The notes under the pieces: model-generated
Database searches by the model: none
The model's input: the letters and a program-made list of their open reading frames with translations, nothing else
Told to the model about the DNA's origin: nothing
Shown: positions 1 through 4,995 of the stretch, in pieces
Layout of the letters: every line of letters begins with the position of its first letter
How positions within the stretch are numbered: the first letter of the stretch is position 1
Assembly: GCA_021825035.1 (NCBI GenBank)
Contig: JAKAIQ010000035.1
Coordinates: 3,916 to 12,478, forward strand
Length of the DNA: 8,563 nt
Origin: Deltaproteobacteria bacterium
GTDB lineage: Bacteria; Desulfobacterota; GWC2-55-46
Direction: 5' to 3'
Made by a program: the position numbers and the translations under genes

Positions 1-126
1 TTTTCTTCATAGAGGCACAGCCTTACGGACAGGCTTAGGCTAAAAAAACATGAAGTCCTCGAAGCGGATTATATGAGCCGCTGGGGCCTCAATAATGGCA
101 TACCCCCTCTGAATCCGTTCGCCTGA
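1..126 (+). pseudogene. Possible 3' end of a convergent plus-strand gene, apparently frameshifted
   Basis: Two adjoining plus-strand frames read like protein. Frame 3 from the window edge gives FFIEAQPYGQA and then TAG at about 36-38. Frame 1 continues as RLKKHEVLEADY and ends NNGIPPLNPFA with TGA at 124-126. Skipping one base at the GCT-TAG junction joins them into one plausible C-terminus. I do not recognise the family. It could be a gene broken by a one-base insertion, an assembly error, a programmed +1 shift, or chance, because only about 40 codons are visible. Convergence with the adenylyltransferase gene and a shared inverted repeat between them fit a real gene end. Confidence is low. 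Confidence 0.3.
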
Positions 127-129
127 CGC

Positions 130-165
130 AAACGCTTAAGCGCCAAGCGATCTGTCTGAGCGTTT
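130..165. terminator. Candidate bidirectional terminator hairpin
   Basis: AAACGCT at 130-136 is the reverse complement of AGCGTTT at 159-165. The intervening 22 bases contain the palindrome CGCTTAAGCG (133-142), which can form an alternative fold. The structure lies about 50 bp past the stop of the minus-strand adenylyltransferase gene and just past the possible plus-strand gene end at 126, where a shared terminator would be expected. The stem is short, the loop is large and the T tracts are only 3-4 long, so it would be a weak terminator. Confidence 0.35.
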
Positions 166-214
166 TCAGAATGATAAGCCTTTTAAGATAAACTCGGGGG
201 CCGCCGACAAAAGA

Positions 215-1039
215 TCACACCTCGCACTTCGCCGACCTTATTTCACACGCCTCTTCAGTATAGGCTTTAAGCTCCTTTATGGTTGCCGACTCTCCACAGA
301 GCGCGCATTCAGGGTCTTTTCTGACCCTCACCTTCCTGAAGGTCATTTTCAAGGCATCGAATATCATGAGGTGTCCTGCGAGGGTCTCCCCTACGCCCAA
401 TACCTCCTTTATGGCCTCGACGGCCTGAAGGACCCCTATGACCCCTGCGAGTGCGCCGAGGACCCCTGCCTCCTGACAACTCGGCACAAGGCCTTTCGGA
501 GGCGGCTCCGGATAAAGGCATCTATAACATGGATACCCCTTGTGCGGCTTGAATACCGAGACCTGTCCGTCAAACCTGAACATGCTGCCTGAAACCAGAG
601 GCTTGTTTTCGAAAAAACAGGCATCATTCACAAGGAATCTTGTCGGGAAGTTGTCGCTTCCGTCAAGCACGACATCATAATCTCGTATAATCTCACGGAT
701 ATTGTCTACGGTAAGGCGGCCATGAAAGGGAACCACATTTACATCAGGGTTTAAGGCCTCAATCGATTCCTTTGCCGAAAGCACTTTAGATTTGCCTACC
801 CTGTTGGTATTGTGGATAATCTGACGCTGGAGATTGCTAAGATCGACACAGTCGCCGTCGGCTATGCCGATGGCGCCTATTCCGGCGGCAGCAAGATAAA
901 GGAGCGACGGCGACCCAAGACCGCCGGCACCAAGAACGAAGACCCTGCTTTTCAAAAGCTTCGCCTGTCCTTTCCCGCCTACCTCCGGAAGAATGATGTG
1001 CCTCGAATAACGCTCTATCTGCTCTTCGGTAAAATCCAT
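215..1039 (-). CDS. moeB: MoeB/ThiF/HesA-family sulfur-carrier adenylyltransferase (E1-like)
   Basis: The protein has 274 residues and should be cytoplasmic. The family adenylates the C-terminal glycine of a ubiquitin-like sulfur carrier with ATP, priming it for sulfur transfer to a thiocarboxylate. Visible features are the N-terminal ERYSRH helix, the nucleotide loop GAGGLG (37-42), DGD (61-63), SNLQRQ (68-73) with the conserved Arg72, GK (82-83) and Asp129 of the DGSDN segment. The structural zinc site is C171-x2-C174 plus C245-x2-C248. C188 in SCQEAGVLG is at the usual catalytic or persulfide cysteine position. There is no C-terminal rhodanese domain, so another protein must supply sulfur; TusA, encoded upstream, is a candidate. 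I chose ATG at 1039 because GGAG and GAGG precede it and the family starts here; ATG at 1102 would add 21 atypical residues. The partner is probably the MoaD-like carrier at 3282-3563. The sequence cannot separate a molybdopterin MoeB from a dedicated HcyF-type enzyme, but the context favours the latter. Confidence 0.93.
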   Translation of the reverse strand: MDFTEEQIERYSRHIILPEVGGKGQAKLLKSRVFVLGAGGLGSPSLLYLAAAGIGAIGIADGDCVDLSNLQRQIIHNTNRVGKSKVLSAKESIEALNPDVNVVPFHGRLTVDNIREIIRDYDVVLDGSDNFPTRFLVNDACFFENKPLVSGSMFRFDGQVSVFKPHKGYPCYRCLYPEPPPKGLVPSCQEAGVLGALAGVIGVLQAVEAIKEVLGVGETLAGHLMIFDALKMTFRKVRVRKDPECALCGESATIKELKAYTEEACEIRSAKCEV

Positions 1040-1117
1040 AACCTCTTCTCCAATCCTCCTCAAATAATTGATATGGAGCTGAAAACCATATAAGATAGCC
1101 ATTGCCAGAGGTGTAGC

Positions 1118-1173
1118 CGACCTTATTAGAACGCTCCTCGTCGACAGGCCCCATCTGCGATCTAATAGGGTCG
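1118..1173. repeat. 17-bp inverted repeat (two mismatches), large hairpin upstream of the adenylyltransferase
   Basis: The arms 1118-1134 and 1157-1173 pair at 15 of 17 positions in runs of 5, 7 and 3 bp separated by single mismatches, around a 22-base loop. A further GCC/GGC pairing is possible with an ATA bulge on the outer side. It lies about 80 bp upstream of the minus-strand start at 1039, so if transcribed it forms a long leader hairpin. I cannot match it to a known riboswitch. It could be a leader regulatory element, a terminator without a T tract, or a trace of a mobile sequence, since an IS scar lies about 75 bp away. Confidence 0.6.
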
Positions 1174-1206
1174 TATGGCCTTACCTTTAATAAAAAGGAT
1201 TAATTA

Positions 1207-1221
1207 ATCTGTCTAACAGAT
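1207..1221. repeat. 15-bp perfect palindrome ATCTGT-CTA-ACAGAT
   Basis: A perfect 6-bp inverted repeat with a 3-base spacer lies in AT-rich DNA between the IS-like scar and the long inverted repeat, about 170 bp upstream of the adenylyltransferase gene. Size and symmetry suit an operator, but no promoter elements can be placed confidently around it. It may be incidental. Confidence 0.3.
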
Positions 1222-1244
1222 GGATATTACAAGCTTTTTAAAAA

Positions 1245-1360
1245 GTGAACTACCCTGGGCTGAAGCCCAGGGTTTCTGTGCATGCTTTAAAAGCAATTTG
1301 CTTGCGTTTCGCCGGCCAAAAACGGTTGCACTACAGGCGGCCATTCATCTCTGGCCGGTT
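1245..1360 (-). mobile_element. Remnant of an IS200/IS605-type right end (tnpB 3' tail and omega-RNA-like hairpin)
   Basis: Read on the minus strand, AGAAACCC leads into a perfect 9-bp stem (arms 1265-1273 and 1252-1260, loop TTCA) and then TAGTTCAC, ending at 1245. This arrangement, a GC-rich hairpin ending in GTAGTTCAC, is typical of IS200/IS605 right ends, where in TnpB elements it is the 3' part of the omega-RNA scaffold. Upstream, the frame ending at the TAG at 1250-1252 reads PAKRKQIAFKA and then TLGFSPG, like a degraded tnpB tail, with one internal TAG and no recognisable catalytic region. No transposase or left end is present, so this is a solo end, a PATE-like element or a decayed copy. 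It lies directly after the JAMM gene and separates it from the adenylyltransferase gene. The hairpin assignment is from memory of the family, not a search. Confidence 0.5.
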
Positions 1361-1368
1361 AATAAAAA

Positions 1369-1812
1369 TCAAGAAGAGATTTTTATTTTTTCTTCTCTGA
1401 ACGGCTCATCGTCTTCATCAAACGTCCAGCTCTTTGCCGAGACATCCTTGCCGCCGTTTACCGATACTATGACGTATGAGTATCCAGGTTGTCCCCACTC
1501 CCTGTCATACTGCGAGGGACGGTCGGGATGGTCGGGATGCGAATGATAAAATCCTAATATCTGAGTATCCTCGACCCTGCACTGCCTGTCTATCATGTTT
1601 ATGTCTTTGGGGTCTATGATATATCTGTCCGAAGCCCTGTCCTTATTCTGGTTTTGTACCCGGTGCGCGGAAAATATTCTTTTTTCCTTATGCTGGCTGC
1701 CTACGAGCACTCCACAACATTCATGCGGATAAGAATCTTTTGCATGATTTATCATTTCGTCATAAACCGCCTTCGGGATGTTCAGAGCCGGCTTCAATAT
1801 ATTGAAAAACAT
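1369..1812 (-). CDS. JAMM/MPN+ (M67 family) zinc metallopeptidase, Mec+/QbsD/HcyD-like
   Basis: This is a 147-residue cytoplasmic protein covering a single MPN+ domain. The complete JAMM zinc site is visible: Glu31 in PHECCG, then H90-S-H92-P, Ser100 and Asp103 (H-x-H-P-x6-S-x2-D). Bacterial relatives cut beside the diglycine of ubiquitin-like sulfur carriers. Mycobacterial Mec+ releases cysteine from the CysO-cysteine adduct, and QbsD and HcyD remove extra C-terminal residues from their carriers. Here the carrier ends in GG-Arg-Ala, so trimming is the likely role, perhaps with release of the amino acid product as well. The gene starts 37 bp after cysteine synthase and is probably cotranscribed with it. 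ATG at 1812 has GAAGGA about 10 bases upstream; an ATG overlapping the cysteine synthase stop at 1853 is in another frame. The stop lies within an AT-only inverted repeat, and an IS-like scar follows immediately. Confidence 0.9.
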   Translation of the reverse strand: MFFNILKPALNIPKAVYDEMINHAKDSYPHECCGVLVGSQHKEKRIFSAHRVQNQNKDRASDRYIIDPKDINMIDRQCRVEDTQILGFYHSHPDHPDRPSQYDREWGQPGYSYVIVSVNGGKDVSAKSWTFDEDDEPFREEKIKISS

Positions 1813-1849
1813 CGTATTGGCGTCCTTCTCTTTCTTGAGCTTGGTATAT

Positions 1850-2806
1850 TCATGATTCCCAGAGGCGGGTCGACAGGTACTTGTCGCCGCCGTCAGGAAA
1901 TATCACGACAATAAGACCTTTCTTGAGCTTCTTTGCAACCTCCATGGCCCCCAACAGCGCCGCGCCGGAGGACTGTCCGACAAGAAGACCCTCTTCCCTT
2001 GCAAGCCTCTTTGTCATCGCGTACGACTCTTCGGTGGAAGCAGGCACCTTCTCGTCAAGTTCTTCTTCGTGGTAGATGCCTGGAACTATGGAAGACGCCA
2101 TGTGCTTGAGCCCTTCCAGCCCATGAAACGCGCTCTCAGGCTCAACCGCTATAACACGAATATCCTTATTGAATTCCTTGAGCCTCCTGCCGGTACCCAT
2201 GATGGTGCCGCCCGTGCCTATGCTTGCCACGAAATGCGTTATACCGCCGTCGGTCTGCTCTATTATCTCCCTGCCAGTGCCATCGAAATGGGCCTGAGGA
2301 TTTGAAGGATTATTGTACTGATCGAGCTTGCAGTATTTGTTGGGATTATCGACGTACAGTTTCCAGGCAAGCCTTATGGCGCCATCGGAACCTTCGAGCG
2401 GATTTGAAAAAATAACATTTGCTCCGAAGGCATGGAGAATCTTTTTACGCTCCTCGCTTACATTTGCCGGCACAACAAGTTCGACCTTATACCCCTTAAC
2501 AGCTCCTATCCATGCGTAAGCGATCCCGGTATTGCCGGACGTGGAATCGAGAATAACCTTATCTTTTGTAAGCCTTCCGCTTGCCTCAGCGTCTTCAATC
2601 ATCCTTAGGGCAGCCCGGTCTTTCACAGACCCACCCGGATTGTAACCTTCGAGCTTCGCATAAATACCAACACCTGCGGACAGTTGAGATGTGATCTTAC
2701 TTATACGTAGCAGGGGGGTATTACCCACGAGATCAATGACCGAACGGTTTATCCCGCGGACCGGTTCGACCCTTGCGGTCGTATCTAAAAACTTCTGCAC
2801 ACTCAT
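1850..2806 (-). CDS. cysM: Cysteine synthase (PLP-dependent O-acetyl- or O-phosphoserine sulfhydrylase, CysK/CysM family)
   Basis: The protein has 318 residues, normal for the family, and is cytoplasmic. It is a fold-type II PLP enzyme that replaces the activated hydroxyl of serine with sulfur to make cysteine. Key segments are VGNTPL (27-32), the PLP lysine Lys62 in GGSVKDR, the substrate loop STSGNTG (88-94), the phosphate-binding GTGGT (197-201), SSGAA (279-283) and a C-terminal PDGGDKYLST (304-313). The ATG at 2806 has GGAGAG eight bases upstream. The JAMM peptidase and an E1-like enzyme downstream, and a sulfur carrier upstream, recall mycobacterial cysM-cysO-mec+, in which the donor is a carrier thiocarboxylate rather than free sulfide. 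Whether this enzyme uses O-acetylserine or O-phosphoserine, and sulfide or thiocarboxylate, cannot be decided from sequence, so the CysM symbol rests on context. Two tandem operator-like boxes overlap its promoter, suggesting control separate from the SAM-regulated unit. Confidence 0.93.
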   Translation of the reverse strand: MSVQKFLDTTARVEPVRGINRSVIDLVGNTPLLRISKITSQLSAGVGIYAKLEGYNPGGSVKDRAALRMIEDAEASGRLTKDKVILDSTSGNTGIAYAWIGAVKGYKVELVVPANVSEERKKILHAFGANVIFSNPLEGSDGAIRLAWKLYVDNPNKYCKLDQYNNPSNPQAHFDGTGREIIEQTDGGITHFVASIGTGGTIMGTGRRLKEFNKDIRVIAVEPESAFHGLEGLKHMASSIVPGIYHEEELDEKVPASTEESYAMTKRLAREEGLLVGQSSGAALLGAMEVAKKLKKGLIVVIFPDGGDKYLSTRLWES

Positions 2807-2875
2807 ACAGTTATCTCTCCGGACACTCGGCGCTCGCAGGCATGCGGATCATCTGCCTTTTGCGGCTATCATACA

Positions 2876-2928
2876 ATAATACCTTAGTAAGCTTCTCAAG
2901 CTTATAATACCTTAGTAACTTTGTCAAG
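2876..2928 (-). promoter_or_regulatory. Tandem 25-bp operator-like repeats, resembling IscR/Rrf2-type sites
   Basis: Two 25-base boxes (2904-2928 and 2876-2900) match at 22 of 25 positions with a 28-bp period. Each begins CTTGA on the minus strand and shares the 15-base core TTACTAAGGTATTAT. The layout, CTTGAC followed by five bases, then TACT, GG and an AT end, resembles E. coli IscR type 1 sites, though the final arm is diverged. The upstream box contains the TTGACA -35 hexamer of the cysteine synthase promoter and the -10 region lies between the boxes, so binding should block transcription. An Rrf2-family regulator (IscR- or CymR-like) sensing Fe-S or cysteine status is the natural guess. 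The repeats are seen directly; the regulator is inferred. Confidence 0.6.
2901..2927 (-). promoter_or_regulatory. Promoter of the cysteine synthase-JAMM unit
   Basis: A perfect -35 hexamer TTGACA (2922-2927) is followed after 15 bp by TATAAG (2901-2906); a 17-bp spacer would give the poorer TAAGCT. It lies about 95 bp upstream of the cysteine synthase start and directly after the terminator-like hairpin near 3000. The -35 is convincing, the exact -10 less so. Confidence 0.5.
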
Positions 2929-2980
2929 AATATTCTGGATTACTTTACTTGAAGTCACTGCAGAATGGCTTAACCATCCA

Positions 2981-3007
2981 TTTAAAAACCCCGACGGGCA
3001 GGGTTTT
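2981..3007 (-). terminator. Probable intrinsic terminator after the NIL-domain gene
   Basis: On the minus strand AAAACCC (3001-3007) pairs with GGGTTTT (2985-2991) around a 9-base loop, and the 3' arm runs into TTTTTAAA. It lies 42 bp after the stop of the NIL gene and before the next promoter, where a terminator separating the two units belongs. The stem is only 7 bp with four A-T pairs, so readthrough into cysteine synthase is possible. Confidence 0.55.
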
Positions 3008-3048
3008 GAATACGGCTCACCGCTTCCTGCGTATGGAACACATAAAAC

Positions 3049-3285
3049 TCATTCTATTATGTCGAGCTCTATAGGCTCGACTTTTACACCTTTTTCTATA
3101 AAGAATTTTATGGCCTTTTCTATCTCTTCCGGCTCCCCTTCCATTTCCAGGGCCACAAGCCCGACCTTATCCGAGACGCTCGCCTGCCTGATATTGGTCG
3201 CAACCTTGAACCGTTGCCCTACCTGATACAAAAGGGGCTCCTTGACCTGCTCGTTGGGATAAGTCAGATAGACCCGCCTCTTCAA
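3049..3285 (-). CDS. Small NIL-domain protein
   Basis: This 78-residue protein is a single NIL domain, the ferredoxin-like small-molecule-binding fold also found at the C-terminus of MetN methionine transporters. In methanogens and deltaproteobacteria it is fused to ferredoxin in proteins tied to homocysteine synthesis (the MA1822 type). The pattern is a beta strand KRRVYLTYP at the start, a helix through about residue 25, N31-I32-R33 at the signature position, then a strand VGLVALEMEG (41-50), an acidic helix EEIEKAIKFF and a final strand. There is no ferredoxin cluster motif. The start is a TTG at 3285 that overlaps the carrier gene's stop as TTGA, with GGAGG six bases upstream, so translation is probably coupled. 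Its position next to sulfite reductase, TusA and the carrier suggests a sensing or scaffold role in sulfur amino acid synthesis; the molecular role is unknown. Confidence 0.88.
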   Translation of the reverse strand: MKRRVYLTYPNEQVKEPLLYQVGQRFKVATNIRQASVSDKVGLVALEMEGEPEEIEKAIKFFIEKGVKVEPIELDIIE

Positions 3286-3563
3286 GCTCTTCCTCCGGCA
3301 ATGGCTGGGATAATGGATATTTCATCATTATCCTTAAGCTCGGTATCCATGTTCTTTTTGAACCTTATGTCTTCATCGTTTAAATACAGGTTTACGAATC
3401 GCCTCAGTCTGCCGTCGGACTCGCAGATACGTTCCTTGAGTCCGGGAAAATTATCCTCAAGGTCATCTATAAGCTCTTTTATCGTCTTTCCGTCCGCGGA
3501 CACCTCGTCCGAACCGTTGGTCAACTTGCGTAAAGGGGTCGGTATTCTGACCTTTATCGGCAT
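3282..3563 (-). CDS. MoaD/ThiS/CysO-like ubiquitin-fold sulfur carrier with C-terminal GG-Arg-Ala
   Basis: This 93-residue beta-grasp protein starts MPIKVRIPTPLRKLT, the CysO/MoaD-type first strand, and carries the conserved helix around TIKELIDDLE (27-36) and the FVNLYLNDEDIR strand region (56-67). It ends IIPAIAGGRA. The family forms a thiocarboxylate on the last glycine after adenylation by an E1-like enzyme. Here the diglycine (90-91) is followed by Arg92 and Ala93, so the precursor should be inactive until those two residues are removed, as for QbsE and HcyS. A JAMM peptidase and an E1-like enzyme lie downstream in the window. A strong AGGAGG lies seven bases before ATG at 3563. It sits between TusA and NIL in the sulfite reductase run, so amino acid sulfur supply is more likely than molybdopterin or thiamine synthesis. 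It is closest in style to CysO and HcyS. Confidence 0.9.
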   Translation of the reverse strand: MPIKVRIPTPLRKLTNGSDEVSADGKTIKELIDDLEDNFPGLKERICESDGRLRRFVNLYLNDEDIRFKKNMDTELKDNDEISIIPAIAGGRA

Positions 3564-3611
3564 TTTAAAACCTCCTGGTATGAATTTCTTTTTGAAGTTC
3601 TTGCGTCGGCT

Positions 3612-3851
3612 CTACGCATTCTTTTGGATCTTAAGCCGGAAAAAACCCTCTTCTCTCGTGACTTCGAGTATCTTGTGGCCTTCTTCCTTTATACTCTTTG
3701 GAACATTCTGGATCGGCTCGCCGCTATCGAGCGAAACCTCCAGTATCTCACCCGGCTCCATGGCATCAAGTTTGAGCTTGGTTTTAACAAAGTTTATCGG
3801 GCACAAAACCCCTCTCAGATCAAGAAAAGCGTCTGCTTTTACTTCGCTCAT
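3612..3851 (-). CDS. tusA: TusA-family sulfur transfer protein (SirA/YeeD-like)
   Basis: The 79-residue cytoplasmic protein is the full length of the family. Its hallmark LDLRGVLCP places the persulfide-carrying Cys17 before Pro18 at the start of the first helix, followed by KTKLKLDAMEPGEILEV and a two-layer alpha/beta pattern to the end. TusA proteins relay sulfane sulfur from a donor to an acceptor protein. Here the gene is 24 bp after sulfite reductase and 48 bp before the sulfur carrier, so it may pass sulfur towards the carrier. GAGGGG just before ATG at 3851 is the ribosome binding site. No second Cys is present, so it works with a single active-site thiol. Confidence 0.92.
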   Translation of the reverse strand: MSEVKADAFLDLRGVLCPINFVKTKLKLDAMEPGEILEVSLDSGEPIQNVPKSIKEEGHKILEVTREEGFFRLKIQKNA

Positions 3852-3875
3852 CGTCCCCTCTTTAGATAATTTCGG

Positions 3876-4823
3876 CTATGCCGGAGCCTTGGCATTATTG
3901 AATATCGGTTCCATGAAGTCGAGATAGCTCTGAAGACCCACGCGCCTGATGGTATTCCCAAGCCTCTCTCCCCTTTTCCCGTTGGCGTTGTACCATTCTA
4001 TGGTCTTGCCAATGGCTTCCTCGACTTTCTCATCCGGCAGGAACTTGCAGACCTCTATGGCCTCCATCGGATGCCTGCCGTGCTTCCCTCCGATCCTTAC
4101 AATGTGACCGTATCGCTTCGGTTTCCATGATTCCGTAGGACATGCCCTGATGCAGTCTCCGCAATATATGCATTTCATCGGATCGAATATGGGCTTGCCT
4201 GAATCCGGGTCCGACACTATGGCGTCTTCCTTGCATGCCTGCGCGCATATGGTGCATCCGGTGCACAGGTCTTCTTCCCATGTCGGGTCGACTACGCCCT
4301 GGAAGCCGAAGTCCATCTCTTTTGTTCTGGCGCAATCTATAGGGCAGCCCGAAAAAGACGTCTTGAATTTGTGCGGGGTAGGAGTACCGAAAAACTTCTG
4401 GTCGACCATCTCCGCCATCTTCTGGGTGTCAGTGAGGCCGTTAGGGTTGTACTCGCACCCTCCGCAAGCGGTAGGGACTCTTACCCTTGGCCCGCATGAA
4501 GCTACCTTCTGGCCGATCTTTTCGAGTTCCGCGACCAGCGCGTTGAAATCCCTGTAATCAACGTAAAGTATTTCAAGAGACTGTCTGAAGCTGAAATGGA
4601 CAACGCCTTTCTTACTGTATTTTTCGGCAAGCTTTGCTATCTCAACGAGTTTCTTCGTGCTTAACCTGCCGCCAGGGCACCTGAGCCTGACGACGAAAAG
4701 GTCCTTTTGCCTTTGCTTGATGAATCCGCCTGATTTAAGGTCATTGAAATCCACCTTCTGTTCCTGCCCGGCGATGTTTACCGTTACCTTTGAACTATTG
4801 TCTTCTATTGAATGATCTGTCAT
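3876..4823 (-). CDS. Siroheme sulfite/nitrite reductase with two ferredoxin clusters (assimilatory type)
   Basis: This 315-residue cytoplasmic protein should reduce sulfite to sulfide with six electrons. Residues about 33-105 form the nitrite/sulfite reductase half-domain (KQRQKDLFVVRLRCPGG, then HFSFRQSLEI with Arg80). The siroheme/[4Fe-4S] region includes Cys110, ACGGCEYNPNG (Cys120, Cys123) and SGCPIDC (Cys160-x3-Cys164). A 2[4Fe-4S] ferredoxin insert follows: C187-x2-C190-x2-C193-x3-C197 and C218-x2-C221-x2-C224-x3-C228-P. About 85 further residues complete the fold. It is a single-chain enzyme resembling small DsrA/B-like or AsrC/Fsr catalytic domains, and no DsrAB pair is present. The first cysteine pair is C-x2-C where the canonical pattern is C-x5-C. 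Its ferredoxin clusters imply electron supply by ferredoxin. AAGGAG lies about 12 bases before ATG at 4823. Leading the run with TusA, carrier and NIL marks it as assimilatory; a nitrite substrate cannot be excluded. Confidence 0.88.
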   Translation of the reverse strand: MTDHSIEDNSSKVTVNIAGQEQKVDFNDLKSGGFIKQRQKDLFVVRLRCPGGRLSTKKLVEIAKLAEKYSKKGVVHFSFRQSLEILYVDYRDFNALVAELEKIGQKVASCGPRVRVPTACGGCEYNPNGLTDTQKMAEMVDQKFFGTPTPHKFKTSFSGCPIDCARTKEMDFGFQGVVDPTWEEDLCTGCTICAQACKEDAIVSDPDSGKPIFDPMKCIYCGDCIRACPTESWKPKRYGHIVRIGGKHGRHPMEAIEVCKFLPDEKVEEAIGKTIEWYNANGKRGERLGNTIRRVGLQSYLDFMEPIFNNAKAPA

Positions 4824-4894
4824 CTACTTTCAGCTCTCCTTACCGTTCGCGTATGAACACAATGCAGTCGATACTTCCAGGTTCCATGTCCTAT

Positions 4895-4922
4895 ATTATC
4901 AGAAAATCATGGCGACTTTACA
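4895..4922 (-). promoter_or_regulatory. Weak candidate promoter upstream of sulfite reductase
   Basis: The 172-bp gap between threonine synthase and sulfite reductase contains GATAAT (4895-4900, five of six -10 matches) 16 bp from a poor -35, TGTAAA (4917-4922). It could give the sulfite reductase genes transcription independent of the SAM riboswitch. I see no convincing terminator in the gap, so readthrough from threonine synthase is equally possible. Confidence 0.28.
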
Positions 4923-4995
4923 GCAAAAAAACGCGTTGCCGGCTTCTCTCACCATGAGGTTTATCGATCCATGGATGAGCATGCGCGCAAAACAA

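Noticed and set aside
1..10. ATGAAGAAA on the minus strand at the left edge as a new gene start
   Set aside because: No ribosome binding site is visible and only three codons fit in the window.
1040..1102. Upstream ATG at 1102 for the adenylyltransferase
   Set aside because: It adds 21 residues unlike the family, whereas the ATG at 1039 has a good ribosome binding site and the usual N-terminus.
1361..1387. 10-bp AT-only inverted repeat spanning the JAMM stop codon
   Set aside because: The stem is weak, has no GC pairs and no following T tract, so I do not call it a terminator.
1220..1546. Plus-strand open frame running through the IS-like hairpin into the JAMM gene
   Set aside because: It overlaps a well-supported minus-strand gene and translates the hairpin itself; no family resemblance.
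2981..3007. Hairpin near 3000 as another IS200/IS605 end
   Set aside because: It lacks the GTTCAC-type flank and fits better as the terminator after the NIL gene.
3214..3927. Long plus-strand open frame (237 codons)
   Set aside because: It lies antisense to the carrier and TusA genes, is serine- and leucine-rich as expected from reading their complement, and has no recognisable domain.
4934..4946. GAAGCCGGCAACG on the minus strand upstream of sulfite reductase, like the S-box core
   Set aside because: None of the other S-box blocks (GAGGGA, GTGCTAATTCC, P1 strands) is present nearby, so it is not a second SAM riboswitch.
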